Source: Natronomonas halophila (GTDB taxonomy: Archaea > Halobacteriota > Halobacteria > Halobacteriales > Haloarculaceae). Taken from it: a stretch of DNA of 64,000 bases. The stretch covers positions 558,001-622,000 of the forward strand of contig NZ_CP058334.1 of the NCBI RefSeq assembly GCF_013391085.1. The letters are read 5' to 3'. The position numbers were made by a program, and so were the translations under genes. The notes beneath the pieces were generated by a model. It had not been told where the DNA came from. It ran no database searches and was given only the letters and a program-made list of their open reading frames with translations. Below are positions 1 through 8,701 of this stretch, piece by piece (positions within the stretch are counted from its first letter, which is position 1; each line of letters opens with the position of its first letter).

Positions 1-197
1 CAGGCGAGTTGGCGGGCTTTGCGAACGATTCGCCCCGACGCGACGCCGACCGTCGCACCGACGACGGCGGCAGTGGTCACCGCGGGATGGGCGGCGAACA
101 CCAGCAGTCCGAGGAAGCCGCCGAGGATGACGGCCGTCACAGCGAGGTAGGCGCCGAGCGAGGCGGCGGACCGACGGGCGTAGTCTCTGTCTCTCAT
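1..197 (-). CDS. Small membrane protein, N-terminal part (cut by window edge)
   Basis: From an ATG at 197 the minus strand gives 65 residues with no stop before the left edge, so the C-terminus is missing. The start MRDRDYARRSAASLGAYLAV is followed by a long hydrophobic stretch (about residues 16-55, probably two helices) rich in Ala, Val and Gly. A TATA-like CTTATTGG on the minus strand (222-229) lies about 27 nt before the ATG, which suggests a leaderless transcript. Palindromic sequence at 236-282 lies just upstream of that promoter. I recognise no family; function unknown. Confidence 0.6.
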   Translation of the reverse strand, partial: MRDRDYARRSAASLGAYLAVTAVILGGFLGLLVFAAHPAVTTAAVVGATVGVASGRIVRKARQLA

Positions 198-260
198 ACA
201 TGTGAAGACAGGGCTGGCACCCCAATAAGTGTAATCTGAAATTCATTTCTGTTGGGCGAT

Positions 261-282
261 TTACTGAAATCGATTTCAGTAA
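261..282. promoter_or_regulatory. 22-bp perfect palindrome between two minus-strand genes
   Basis: The arms TTACTGAAATC and GATTTCAGTAA form an uninterrupted perfect palindrome. It covers the stop codon of the FAD oxidoreductase (276-278) and lies about 35 bp upstream of the TATA box of the small membrane gene starting at 197. A second, looser CTGAAAT..ATTTC element is at 237-252. Position and perfect symmetry suggest a dimeric regulator site for the downstream gene; a terminator hairpin is the alternative, but no U-run follows it. Confidence 0.45.
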
Positions 283-1622
283 TCGTCGTCGAGAATCCGG
301 TCGGCGGCCGCATACCCCGCCTCTATGGCACCGTCGAGGCTCCGCTCGGGGTACTGCGCCCGGGAGGCCATTCCCGCGTAGTGGACGCCCGGTGCGACCT
401 CAGCGGAGAGGTCGTAGGGGATGACCATGTCGAGATAGCCGCGCTCGTAGACGGGCGCCGTCTTCGGGTTCCGCGCGATGAGCGTCCAGTTGACAGCCTC
501 GCGGTCGAACCCAGGGAACATGTCCTCGATACCGTCGAGCCACAACTCCTCGACGCCCTCGTCGTCGAGTTTCCACAGTTCCTCGTCGGTATCCTGAACG
601 TAACTGGCAACGTACAGCAGGTGTTCGCCACCGTAGCGCTCCGGCGGGATGAAGTTCGTATGTTCGATGAGCGCGCCGAAAGGCGCTTCGTCGGCGATAT
701 TGAGCCAGTAGGTGTCCATCAACTGCTCGTCCATCGAGACGACCGCACAGACCGACCCCTGAAAGTCGATATCGCACTCGTAGCCCGTCAGGTCCTCCAA
801 GACGTCGGGCATCGTGGCGACCACGACATCGTCGACGGCGTGCGTCTCGCTCGTCGCCTCACCGTTTTCCGCCCGCGTTTCGACCGTAAGCGATTCGACG
901 GGCCCGCGGCTGTCGGCACTCTCCTCGAAGCCGAGGCCCGTAACGAAGGCCCCCGTCTCGATGTTCTCGCGGCCGACAGCCTCGACCAGTTCGTCGACGA
1001 GGACGCCGAATCCGCCCTCGATGTAGCCCAGAATCTCGCCCTTCAGGAGGTCCCGTTCACCGCGGAACTTGACGCGGCCGAGGAGCCACGCCGCCGAGAC
1101 GTCCTCCTTGCGCGAGCCGAACTTGGCGTCGAGCAGGGGTTCGAAGAAGTACTCGTAGACGCCGCGGGACGTATGTTCGATGAGGAACTCCTTGATGGGA
1201 ACGTCCTCGAAATCCACGAGGTTCTCGTAGGTATCGGTCCGCGGGATGCCACTGCGGACGTCGACCTCCATGGTCAACATCGCCAGCCGGAACTTGTCGT
1301 ACAGCGAGAGGTACGGGTAGGCCGCGATTTCCCACGGTTTGTCGAGGGGATGGGCGACGCCGTCGACGTAGTAGGCGTTCTCGCCGACGCGCCACTCGAT
1401 GCGGTCGCCGAGGCCCAGTTCCTCGGCCAACTCGACGATGGTTTGTTCGGATTTCGAGAGGTGGTGATAGAACGCCTCGATGCGGTCCCCGCGGGTCTCG
1501 TAGGTGGCCGCAAGGCCGCCGACGCGGTCGTTGGCCTCGAAGACACGTACCTCGTGGCCCGCTTGCTGGAGGCGATAGGCCGCGGAAAGTCCCGCGAGGC
1601 CGCCGCCGACGATACCGATCAT
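276..1622 (-). CDS. FAD-dependent amine-oxidase-fold oxidoreductase
   Basis: A 448-aa protein opening directly with a Rossmann dinucleotide-binding motif ([18 protein letters not shown]), then the second FAD signature [15 protein letters not shown]. This is the layout of the protoporphyrinogen-oxidase/phytoene-desaturase/monoamine-oxidase superfamily. The C-terminal region has the usual FAD-closing segment ([20 protein letters not shown]). [20 protein letters not shown] near residue 50 is typical of a subgroup found near cell-surface sugar or lipid genes, but there is no such neighbour here, so the substrate cannot be assigned. The ATG at 1622 abuts the Rossmann motif, which fixes the start. 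Confidence 0.8.
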   Translation of the reverse strand: MIGIVGGGLAGLSAAYRLQQAGHEVRVFEANDRVGGLAATYETRGDRIEAFYHHLSKSEQTIVELAEELGLGDRIEWRVGENAYYVDGVAHPLDKPWEIAAYPYLSLYDKFRLAMLTMEVDVRSGIPRTDTYENLVDFEDVPIKEFLIEHTSRGVYEYFFEPLLDAKFGSRKEDVSAAWLLGRVKFRGERDLLKGEILGYIEGGFGVLVDELVEAVGRENIETGAFVTGLGFEESADSRGPVESLTVETRAENGEATSETHAVDDVVVATMPDVLEDLTGYECDIDFQGSVCAVVSMDEQLMDTYWLNIADEAPFGALIEHTNFIPPERYGGEHLLYVASYVQDTDEELWKLDDEGVEELWLDGIEDMFPGFDREAVNWTLIARNPKTAPVYERGYLDMVIPYDLSAEVAPGVHYAGMASRAQYPERSLDGAIEAGYAAADRILDDDY

Positions 1623-1712
1623 AGTCTCATCTCGACACCCCGCGTTGTTGGCTCTTGCTACTCGGTTGGCTCTTCGGAGGTACCCACCATTGATGCCGTG
1701 AGGTTCTCACAA

Positions 1713-1973
1713 GCATCCGCGCGAGCGAAGCGAGCGCGGTTCCCCGGACGCGAGGCCGAAGGCCGAGCGCCCGGTAGCGCCGACTGACTAACGCTCAGCC
1801 GACCGTAGGGAGGCTGAGCGGCTGGAAGGAGGCGCGCATATTTCCCCCACGTTTTTGCCGTCATCAGACCGCGACGCGGTCTGATTGCCCATCAGATTCC
1901 TGCGGAATCTGATGACCGCGGAGGCGTGTCGCGCCCCAAAGCGGGCGCGACCGTCGGAGCGTGCAAAAAGTGG
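1713..1973 (+). repeat. Palindrome-rich intergenic element, copy A
   Basis: This fills the 356-base gap between the FAD oxidoreductase and thrB. It starts with GCATCCGC and ends with GTGCAAAAAGTGG six bases from the thrB stop codon. Inside are several hairpins (for example CAGACCGC/GCGGTCTG and ATCAGATTCC/GGAATCTGAT) and an unpaired core, GCGCGCATATTT followed by GTTTTTGCC (1832-1859). Copies B (6001-6128, inverted) and C (7087-7339) share the end motifs and the core, while the hairpin stems differ in sequence. Confidence 0.75.
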
Positions 1974-1978
1974 CTGCG

Positions 1979-2854
1979 TTAGAAAATAGTCGCGCCCTGT
2001 CCGATGCGCGTCTGATAGGCGCGGGCGTCGATGCCCTCCTCTTCGAAGGTATCGATCATCGCACTGGCGATGGTGCGGCGGTCGCCCTCGTGGCAGGCGG
2101 CGATGACCGTCGGGCCGGCACCGGAGATGGTGACGCCCGTCGCGCCGGCCTCGAAAGCGGCCTCGCGGACCTCCTCGTAGCCCGTGATGAGTTCCGCGCG
2201 GGCGGGCGTGACGATGGTGTCGGTCATACCGCGGCCAACGAGGTCGGGGTCGTCGCGAGCCATCCCGACCGAGAGGGTCGCGGCGTTGCCGACGGTTTCG
2301 ACGACCTGTTCCATGCGAGCGCCGTCGGGGACGACTTCGCGAGCGTCCCGCGTCGAGACGACGATTTCCGGCAAGCAAGTGACCAGTGGGATAGAGGCGT
2401 CGACCTGCGTGACGCCGTCCTCACGGGCGATGGTAAAGCCGCCCATGATGGACGGTGCGACGTTGTCGGAGTGGGCCGCGCCGGAAACGACCGCCTCGCC
2501 CTCGGCGGCGATGGGGACGAGTTCCTCGCGGGTGAGACCGCGGTCGTAGAGTTCGTTGAGGCCGACGGCGGCGGCCGCGGCGGAGGCTGCCGACGAACCG
2601 AGACCGGAGGCCGGACGAACGCCCTTGTCGATTTCTATGTGGGCGGGCGCGTCCAGCGCCTCCGCAACGGCCCCGACGGTGTTCTTGTCGGGGTCCTCGG
2701 GGATGTACTGGCTGCCGACGCCCGTGATGTCGATCGTGGTGCGGTCGGCCTTGGAGACGCGGACGACGTCGGCCGGCTTTTCGAGGGCCGCACCGAAGAC
2801 GTCGAAGCCACTCCCCAGGTTCGCACTCGTCGCAGGGGCCCGCACCGTTACCAT
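1979..2854 (-). CDS. thrB: Homoserine kinase
   Basis: A GHMP-kinase family protein of 291 aa that phosphorylates L-homoserine in threonine biosynthesis. It opens with MVTVRAPATSANLGSGFDVF, the family N-terminal signature, and has the ATP-binding Gly/Ser loop PASGLGSSAASAAAAA near residue 85. GATGVTISGAGPTVIA is the C-terminal GHMP motif. A longer reading starts 12 codons upstream, but the ATG at 2854 begins the conserved domain exactly and is preferred. No other thr gene is adjacent. The intergenic element copy A follows its stop codon. Confidence 0.93.
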   Translation of the reverse strand: MVTVRAPATSANLGSGFDVFGAALEKPADVVRVSKADRTTIDITGVGSQYIPEDPDKNTVGAVAEALDAPAHIEIDKGVRPASGLGSSAASAAAAAVGLNELYDRGLTREELVPIAAEGEAVVSGAAHSDNVAPSIMGGFTIAREDGVTQVDASIPLVTCLPEIVVSTRDAREVVPDGARMEQVVETVGNAATLSVGMARDDPDLVGRGMTDTIVTPARAELITGYEEVREAAFEAGATGVTISGAGPTVIAACHEGDRRTIASAMIDTFEEEGIDARAYQTRIGQGATIF

Positions 2855-2996
2855 GGCCGGAGTATCCCGGCGCCCCCGGATAAAACCCACTTTTCAGACC
2901 CACTTTTCGCACTGCCTTCGGATGCGCTCGGTCAGGGCGGCGGCGAAGTCACCACGGTATACGGTCGCGGCTATGCTGCAACCCCGAAACGTGGCT

Positions 2997-5408
2997 TCAG
3001 AACTCCTTGACGACCCCGTAGCCGAGGCCCATGATGAGGCCGTAGACGACGAAGGCCAGCAGGAAGAACGGCTGGAGTTCGGGGACGAACATCCCGAAGG
3101 GGGTCATCATGTTGACCGCCACCGGGACCCCGATTGCGCCGACGGCGATGGCCAGCACGATGCCGTAGACGACGCCCGCAAGCGTGGCCGCCGTCGTGAC
3201 GGGCGCACGGTCGAGGAAGTCGCCGAGGACGGCATCGACGTCCTCGTCGTGCTCGGCGACCTGGTCCATCGAGTCGGCGTACCGGCTGAGACGCGGGCCG
3301 ACGGCGACGGCAAAGGCCATTCCGAGGATGAGCGAGAGACTGAGCCAGACCATCCAGCCGATTTCCATACTGCCGCCGTAGCCGACCAATGCGCCGAAAT
3401 AGCGCATCGCGACCGGGCCGACCATGTGATGGACGACGAGGCCGCCGACGGCACCGCCGAACAGCGAGCCGAAGACGATGGCGCGCTGACCGGAGGTGCC
3501 GATGGCCGTCGAGGTAGGGAACTCCTCGCCGGTGATGGTATGCTTGCGGAGGTGGCCGTAGGCGCCGCCGAACAGCGTACCGAAGACGAAGTAGCCCGCG
3601 ACGGGGCTGCCGGTGTGCGGGATGTCGAGGGCGATACCCTGCGAGCGAACGATGGCGGGGATGGCGAACACGCCGATGACGCCGGTGAGGGCGGCACCGT
3701 AGGCGAGACCAACCGCGAGGCCCCGCGGAATGCCGACTCGGTATTCGACGACGCGGGCGGCCAGCGGAACGAAGACCAGCCCGAAGAGCAGCGAGAGGCC
3801 GAACCAGAGGGCGAGGCCGGTCGTGAAGGACGGTGAGCCGACGATGGTGCCGAGAATCAGGAAGTAGACGCCACCGGGACTGACCGCGTTGACGACGACC
3901 GCGCCCGCGGCGCCGCCGACGATGGCCCCGCCGACGACGGGGACGCCACGACCCTGCAGGAACCCGGGCGTGACACGCGTGGGGCCGCGAAGGCCGTCGT
4001 AGGCCACCCCGAGGGCGAGGCCGAAGACTAGGTAGGCAGCGAGCACCGGGCCGTTCGTGTACGGCGTCGGGATGAGGTAGGGCGTTCCGCCGTTGATGAC
4101 CGATGGCATCACGAAGACGCCAGCGACTACCGCAAGCAGGAAGCCGTAGACGAGACCGGTCTTGAGACCGGTCTGGCCGCCGATGTCCTCACGCTCGATG
4201 CGCCGGGCCGGAAACACCGCAAAGCCAAGCCCGAGCAGGACGGAAACGACGAGCCAGATGCCGAAGCCGAGGTACGGCGTCCCGCCGAAGCCGACGAGTG
4301 CGCCGATGAGTCGCAGGTAAATCGGCGCCTGTGACAGCATGAAAGCGCCGGAGGCGACGCCCGCAACGAGCGATGCGGTAGCGGTCGCGCGACTCCGGCC
4401 GACGAGGAACGCCGGTCGAAGCGGGCGACCGTTGACGATTTTACCGAACGTCGACCCGAGAACGAGACCGTAGAGGACCCAAGCGCCGAGGGTAACGCCC
4501 CCAACGCCCTGGAATCCGAACGTCCATCGGGTGCCGGCAGTGACGGCCGCGGGAACCGCCAACAGGCCGACGAAGACGGCGATGACGATACCGTAGACGA
4601 CGCCGTAGCCGGTCGTGCTGTTACCGCGGGCCGCGTGACCGCCCGCGATGACGGCGAAAACGATACCGAGTGCGAAGGAAACGCCGACCCAGAGACCGAG
4701 GCCGGCCGTCGGCGTCGAGATATCGACGAGCGAGGAGAGATACCGGAGATAGAGGGGCTGTTGGCTGTAGACGACGACACCCGAAACCGCACCCGCCAGA
4801 AGCGGCGCGAACACGGAGGCTCGGAGCCGTGACCCGATAAACGAAAACGAGGGAATCGGGAGCGTACCGTCGAGGGCAAGCCCGTAGGTAGTCCCCGAAA
4901 CGAGGCCGAAGGCCGCGTAGCCGACGAGGACGTTCGTTTTGACGAGCGGAACGTCGGCGCCGACGGCGGCCGGCACGCCGACGAACCCGACGACGACGCC
5001 GAGGACGAGGCCGTAAACGAGGCCGACGCCGCCGGCCGCCGTCGCGAGCGCAGAGCGCTTCATCAGCGGCTTGGTCAGTAGCCGAAGCAGTCCGATTCGT
5101 GCGGTCAACCACGTCGTCCCGGCGGTGTAGTAATTGATCGCCGGCTGGGCGATAGCCCCGAAGAGAAGGCCGAAGACCACGGCAAACCCCATCCAGACAC
5201 CGAGGGCCGCCGGCATCCCACCCATTCCGACGATGGAACCGACGAACGTGAGATGGAACACGGTGAGGGAGTTGAGGGCGACCCCACCGACGGCGCCGCC
5301 GACGAGAGCCCCCACCAGCGCCGCGCTGACGACGCCGTCGCTGGAGGTTGTCGACGCCGTCGACTCGCCGGTTTCGGTCGGTTGACCATGCGCGTTACTT
5401 GTAGTCAC
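2997..5408 (-). CDS. Large membrane protein built from five internal repeats
   Basis: An 803-aa, very hydrophobic protein after a polar Ser/Thr-rich N-terminus (about 25 residues). Three motifs recur five times each in the same order. The first is G-h-h-V-G-x-G-G, as in GSIVGMGGMPAALGVWMGF and GALVGFGGTPYLGFGIW. The second is YG-h(8)-G-h-h-h-h-P, as in VYGIVLAIAVGAIGVPVAV. The third is h-FG-x(4)-h-YG, as in YAAFGLVSGTTYGLAL. Units are about 150 residues with several glycine-zipper helices each. I recognise no transporter signature. It appears to be a haloarchaea-type protein of unknown function, transcribed alone. Confidence 0.75.
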   Translation of the reverse strand: MTTSNAHGQPTETGESTASTTSSDGVVSAALVGALVGGAVGGVALNSLTVFHLTFVGSIVGMGGMPAALGVWMGFAVVFGLLFGAIAQPAINYYTAGTTWLTARIGLLRLLTKPLMKRSALATAAGGVGLVYGLVLGVVVGFVGVPAAVGADVPLVKTNVLVGYAAFGLVSGTTYGLALDGTLPIPSFSFIGSRLRASVFAPLLAGAVSGVVVYSQQPLYLRYLSSLVDISTPTAGLGLWVGVSFALGIVFAVIAGGHAARGNSTTGYGVVYGIVIAVFVGLLAVPAAVTAGTRWTFGFQGVGGVTLGAWVLYGLVLGSTFGKIVNGRPLRPAFLVGRSRATATASLVAGVASGAFMLSQAPIYLRLIGALVGFGGTPYLGFGIWLVVSVLLGLGFAVFPARRIEREDIGGQTGLKTGLVYGFLLAVVAGVFVMPSVINGGTPYLIPTPYTNGPVLAAYLVFGLALGVAYDGLRGPTRVTPGFLQGRGVPVVGGAIVGGAAGAVVVNAVSPGGVYFLILGTIVGSPSFTTGLALWFGLSLLFGLVFVPLAARVVEYRVGIPRGLAVGLAYGAALTGVIGVFAIPAIVRSQGIALDIPHTGSPVAGYFVFGTLFGGAYGHLRKHTITGEEFPTSTAIGTSGQRAIVFGSLFGGAVGGLVVHHMVGPVAMRYFGALVGYGGSMEIGWMVWLSLSLILGMAFAVAVGPRLSRYADSMDQVAEHDEDVDAVLGDFLDRAPVTTAATLAGVVYGIVLAIAVGAIGVPVAVNMMTPFGMFVPELQPFFLLAFVVYGLIMGLGYGVVKEF

Positions 5409-5529
5409 GGGTCTCTACTCACTCTGTCTGGGCTATCTAATAAAACGTTGCGGGGGGCTTACCCGGCTATTTAAGAGCCAATGGCGTACCCACGCGGTTC
5501 CGCGGTTCGCGGGACGGCACGGCCGAACG

Positions 5530-5536
5530 TTTATAT
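5530..5536 (+). promoter_or_regulatory. TATA box of the SCP2-like gene
   Basis: TTTATAT lies 37 nt upstream of the ATG at 5573, so the transcript would have a leader of only about ten nucleotides. This favours the ATG at 5573 over the TTG at 5558 as the start. Confidence 0.55.
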
Positions 5537-5572
5537 CGCCGACCTACGAGGTGTGGGTTGGCGACACATAAC

Positions 5573-5995
5573 ATGTCCGTACCGTTTCCATCCGACGAGT
5601 GGATCAAAGAGTGGCGTGAGCGACTGAACGACAACGACGAGTACGCCGAGAAGGGACAGGGCTGGGGCGTCGGTTTCAACGGTGATTTCATCTTCCACAT
5701 CCGTGCCGACGACAAACTCCCCGAAGACCACTACTTCTATATCGCCCTCGAAGACGGAACCTGCTCCGAAGCCCGCGAAATCAACGCCCCCGACGACGTC
5801 GACGCCGGCTTCGTCTATCGCGGCGATTACAGCGACTGGGTCGACCTGAACCGGGGCGATATCGGCCCCATCGACGGGATGATGTCCGGCATCTTCGATA
5901 TCGACGGTGACATGCAGAAAGTCCTCCAGTACAGCGAGGCCGCCGTCGCGATGACCGAAACCGGCCGCGAGATCGAGACGGACTATCAGTACTAG
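5573..5995 (+). CDS. SCP2 sterol-binding-domain-like protein
   Basis: A 140-aa acidic soluble protein starting MSVPFPSDEWIKEW. The central part (GVGFNGDFIFHIRAD, then a Tyr-rich strand and VDLNRGDIGPIDGMMSG) resembles the SCP2/lipid-transfer fold, in which a beta sheet packs on helices around a hydrophobic pocket. Haloarchaea carry several such single-domain proteins; the ligand is unknown. A TTG at 5558 would add five residues, but the TATA spacing favours 5573. Intergenic element copy B begins five bases after its stop codon, with its CCACTTTTT end nearest. Confidence 0.6.
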   Translation: MSVPFPSDEWIKEWRERLNDNDEYAEKGQGWGVGFNGDFIFHIRADDKLPEDHYFYIALEDGTCSEAREINAPDDVDAGFVYRGDYSDWVDLNRGDIGPIDGMMSGIFDIDGDMQKVLQYSEAAVAMTETGREIETDYQY

Positions 5996-6000
5996 AAACT

Positions 6001-6128
6001 CCACTTTTTACACGGCTCCTCGCTGCACTCGGGACCCGGCAAAAGCTTGGTGAAAATATGCGCGAGAGACTCCCTCAGGAAGACCCGCTTCGCTCACGAG
6101 ACCTCCGAAGGCCCCGCTCGGCGGATGC
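6001..6128 (-). repeat. Palindrome-rich intergenic element, copy B (short)
   Basis: A shorter, inverted copy of the element at 1713-1973 and 7087-7339. Read on the minus strand it starts GCATCCGCCGAGCGGGGCC, has the core CGCGCATATTTTCACC followed by CTTTTGCC, and ends GTGTAAAAAGTGG next to the stop codon of the SCP2-like gene. One or two hairpins present in copies A and C are missing between the core and the end. Confidence 0.7.
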
Positions 6129-6217
6129 CACGAATGGTGAACGGCTCCCGTTTTTAAACAGCCAGTATTGAGAGGCGACACATCCAATCCCACCAGTCCG
6201 TATTGTCGTGATGAATC

Positions 6218-6472
6218 ATGGCAGACCGAGACGAAGTACGTCAGCAATTCGAGGAAGCGTTCGAAGGCGCGGACTATCCCGTCAACAGCCCGATGGACCT
6301 CGTGCCCGCCCTCCCGCAGGGGCCCGGCACGACGTTCGATGTCGGCGAGGAGACCATCACGGCGATGGAACTCAATCAGGAAGCGGCGGGTCAGGGCGAC
6401 TACCCCTACGACAGCGTCGACGAACTCGTCGACGACCTGATGGACGGACTCGAAGACGAAGGCTACGTCTAA
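6218..6472 (+). CDS. MTH865-like small protein
   Basis: An 84-aa acidic protein with features of the archaeal MTH865 family: an N-terminal helix MADRDEVRQQFEEAFEGADY, the segment NSPMDLVPALPQGPGTTF, a helix around TAMELNQEA, and an acidic C-terminal helix (DELVDDLMDGLEDEGYV). A structure is known for the family founder, but the function is not. No Shine-Dalgarno site is evident. It stands alone between copy B of the intergenic element and a cupin gene. Confidence 0.75.
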   Translation: MADRDEVRQQFEEAFEGADYPVNSPMDLVPALPQGPGTTFDVGEETITAMELNQEAAGQGDYPYDSVDELVDDLMDGLEDEGYV

Positions 6473-6576
6473 GACACTGCTTTCCTCGGAGGTCGTCTTT
6501 CCTGCCCGCCGTTTCCGGCGGGCGTTCGCTACGCTCTGAGACCAAGGATTATCAAAGAGGCTCCAGACTGGCGACT

Positions 6577-7056
6577 ATGGGCCCCGTACACGAACCTGAC
6601 ATCGAGTGGACGGAGACCGAGCGTGGAGAGACGACGTTCAAGCGCAAACAACTCGGCGAGGCCGCCGATAGCGAGCAGTTGGGCTGTAGCCTCTACGAAC
6701 TCCCCGCCGAGAGCAAATCCTGGCCGTACCATTATCACACCGCCAACGAGGAAGCCCTCTACGTTCTCGACGGGACGGGGACGCTCCGACTGGGCGGCGA
6801 AACGCATGACCTCCGTGCGGGCGATTACGTCGCGTTCCCGGCCGACGAATCGGGCGCACACAGGGTCGTGAACGACTCCGAAGAACCGCTCCGATACCTC
6901 GCCTTCTCGACGATGAACGAACCCGATGTGACGAAGTACCCCGATTCGGAGAAGGTCGGCGTCTTCGTCGGGGCACCGCCCGGCGGCCGGGACGGACGAA
7001 CGCTCACGAAGTACTACCGCCAAGACGACGACGTGGACTACTGGGAAGACGAATAG
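6577..7056 (+). CDS. Cupin-domain protein
   Basis: A 159-aa single-domain cupin. Motif 1 is visible as WPYHYHTANEEALYVLDGTG (metal ligands H, H, E) and motif 2 as RAGDYVAFPADESGAHRVVN (last His ligand). The C-terminal tail (KVGVFVGAPPGGRDGRTLTK) is conserved in a group of haloarchaeal and proteobacterial cupins of unknown substrate. It may bind a metal and act on, or sense, a small molecule. An upstream in-frame GTG extension is possible, but the ATG at 6577 matches the start of the conserved region. Confidence 0.8.
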   Translation: MGPVHEPDIEWTETERGETTFKRKQLGEAADSEQLGCSLYELPAESKSWPYHYHTANEEALYVLDGTGTLRLGGETHDLRAGDYVAFPADESGAHRVVNDSEEPLRYLAFSTMNEPDVTKYPDSEKVGVFVGAPPGGRDGRTLTKYYRQDDDVDYWEDE

Positions 7057-7086
7057 GAGCGTCTAACCAAGAGTTCATCAGAGAGA

Positions 7087-7339
7087 GCATCCGCCGAGTG
7101 GGGCCTTCGGAGAAGGCCCCCGAGGCGGTTCGCCGGACGCGAACGAAGTGAGCGTCCGGTAGCGCGCGACGACTACCGCGGCGCTGACCGAAGGGAAGCG
7201 CCGCGACTGGAGGAGCGCGCGCATATTTTCACCGTGTTTTTGCCCTGGGTCGCGGCTACGCCGCGACCTTATAACGTGGCGGCAGAGCCGCCACGCTGAC
7301 TGAGCGCGCCGCAGGCGCGCGAAGGAGGTGCAAAAGTGG
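7087..7339 (+). repeat. Palindrome-rich intergenic element, copy C
   Basis: Same architecture and orientation as copy A: GCATCCGC start, GAGCGTCCGGTAGCGC, core GCGCGCATATTTT then GTGTTTTTGCC, three hairpins, and GTGCAAAAGTGG ending just before the hemA stop codon. The stems are perfect but differ from copy A: GGGGCCTTC/GAAGGCCCC, GTCGCGGC/GCCGCGAC, CGTGGCGGC/GCCGCCACG, GCGCGCC/GGCGCGC. It fills the gap between the cupin gene and hemA. Confidence 0.75.
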
Positions 7340-7342
7340 GAT

Positions 7343-8701
7343 TTAATCAGCGTCTTCGGCGCCCAACTGCTCCAGCACGTGGGCCGGCATCTCCTGACGC
7401 ATCTCCTCGGGGACCTCTTCGGGCCCGTCGGGGATGGAGGGAATCTCGGCGGAGTCCGGCTGGAGGCTGGAACCGAACAGCTGGAGGGCGGTGTTGATAG
7501 TCGACCAGTCGTCGTTTTCGGCGGCGTCTCGGAGGCTCTGGGTCGGCGCCGAAAGCAGTTGGCCGACGAGCGCGTCGGCCATGGATTCGATGACTTCGCG
7601 TTCGGCTTCCCCAACCTCGGTACCTTCGGATTCGAGTTTCGAGATGGCAGTTCGGAGTTCGCGGGCCTTGATGCGCTCGGCGCCTTCGTACATCGCGGCG
7701 ATGACCTGGTCGGCGCGTTTGCGCTTGTACTGGCTGATGAGGTGGTCGAACTCGTCGTCGATCATCGCCTCGACGGCCTCGGCGGCTTCGCGGCGCTGTT
7801 CGCGCGTCCGGTCGGTAACCGACTGGAGGGTATCGAGATCCCGGACGTCGATGCCGTCGATGTCGTCGGCCTCGGGCGCTATGTCGCGCGGCTGTGCGAG
7901 GTCGATGAGCAGCGTTTCGCCAACGTCGGTCAGGTCCGCATGGTCGAGAACGTGGTCGTTGCTGCCCGTTGCGGTGATGACGAGGTCGGCGTCGGCCGCG
8001 GCCGCGGGGACGGCATCGAGGCCGAGCGCCGAGCCGTCGGCGTCGATTTCCTTGACGACGTGTTCGGCGTGGGGGACGGTGCGGTTGGCGACGAGGACGC
8101 GGTCGACTTCCTCGGCGAGCGCTTGCGCCGAGAGGGTGGCCATCTCGCCGGCACCGACGACGAGTGCGGTGGCGCCCTCGATGTCGCGTTCGCTCTTGGC
8201 GAGGCGGACGGCCGCGGAACCGAGCGAGACGACGCCCTCGTTGATGGCAGTCTCGCTGCGAGCGCGCTCGCCGACGTGGAGTGCCTTGAGAAGCGCGTCG
8301 TCCAGCGTCGGGCCGATGCCGCCCGCGGCGCGGGCGTCCTCGTAGGCGTCCCGGACCTGTCCGAGAATCTGGTCCTCACCGAGGACGAGCGATTCGAGCC
8401 CACAGGCCACACGCATCAGGTGTCGAAGGCTCGTTTCGTGGCCGAGGTCACGGCCGGCGCCGGCCGCGCTGCCGAGATGCCGTTCGAGGGCCTCGCGGCC
8501 GGTCGATTCGCTCTCGGCGACGACGTAGGCCTCCGCGCGGTTGCACGTCTGGAGGACGAACGCCTCGGAGACGCCCGGCTCGTCGAGGAGGGATTCGACT
8601 GCCACGCGCTGTGAGTCGGCGCACGCGGCCTCTATCTCCTCGACGGCCGCATCGCTGTGAGAGACGCTGATTCCCGCGATGATGCCTGTTCCAATTGTCA
8701 C
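7343..8701 (-). CDS. hemA: Glutamyl-tRNA reductase
   Basis: A 452-aa enzyme that reduces glutamyl-tRNA to glutamate-1-semialdehyde, the first committed step of tetrapyrrole synthesis. The catalytic cysteine lies in LQTCNRAEAYVV near residue 51. The NADPH Rossmann domain shows ATALVVGAGEMATLSAQALA around residue 180, and a C-terminal dimerisation helix region follows. The start is GTG at 8701, whose last two bases overlap the sirC stop (GTGA). It is the third gene of an ahbAB-sirC-hemA operon, so heme and siroheme synthesis are co-transcribed. Confidence 0.95.
   Translation of the reverse strand: MTIGTGIIAGISVSHSDAAVEEIEAACADSQRVAVESLLDEPGVSEAFVLQTCNRAEAYVVAESESTGREALERHLGSAAGAGRDLGHETSLRHLMRVACGLESLVLGEDQILGQVRDAYEDARAAGGIGPTLDDALLKALHVGERARSETAINEGVVSLGSAAVRLAKSERDIEGATALVVGAGEMATLSAQALAEEVDRVLVANRTVPHAEHVVKEIDADGSALGLDAVPAAAADADLVITATGSNDHVLDHADLTDVGETLLIDLAQPRDIAPEADDIDGIDVRDLDTLQSVTDRTREQRREAAEAVEAMIDDEFDHLISQYKRKRADQVIAAMYEGAERIKARELRTAISKLESEGTEVGEAEREVIESMADALVGQLLSAPTQSLRDAAENDDWSTINTALQLFGSSLQPDSAEIPSIPDGPEEVPEEMRQEMPAHVLEQLGAEDAD

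Noticed and set aside
252-1787. 511-codon plus-strand open frame opposite the FAD oxidoreductase
   Set aside because: It is an antisense shadow caused by high GC at third positions; the minus strand encodes a complete Rossmann-type enzyme.
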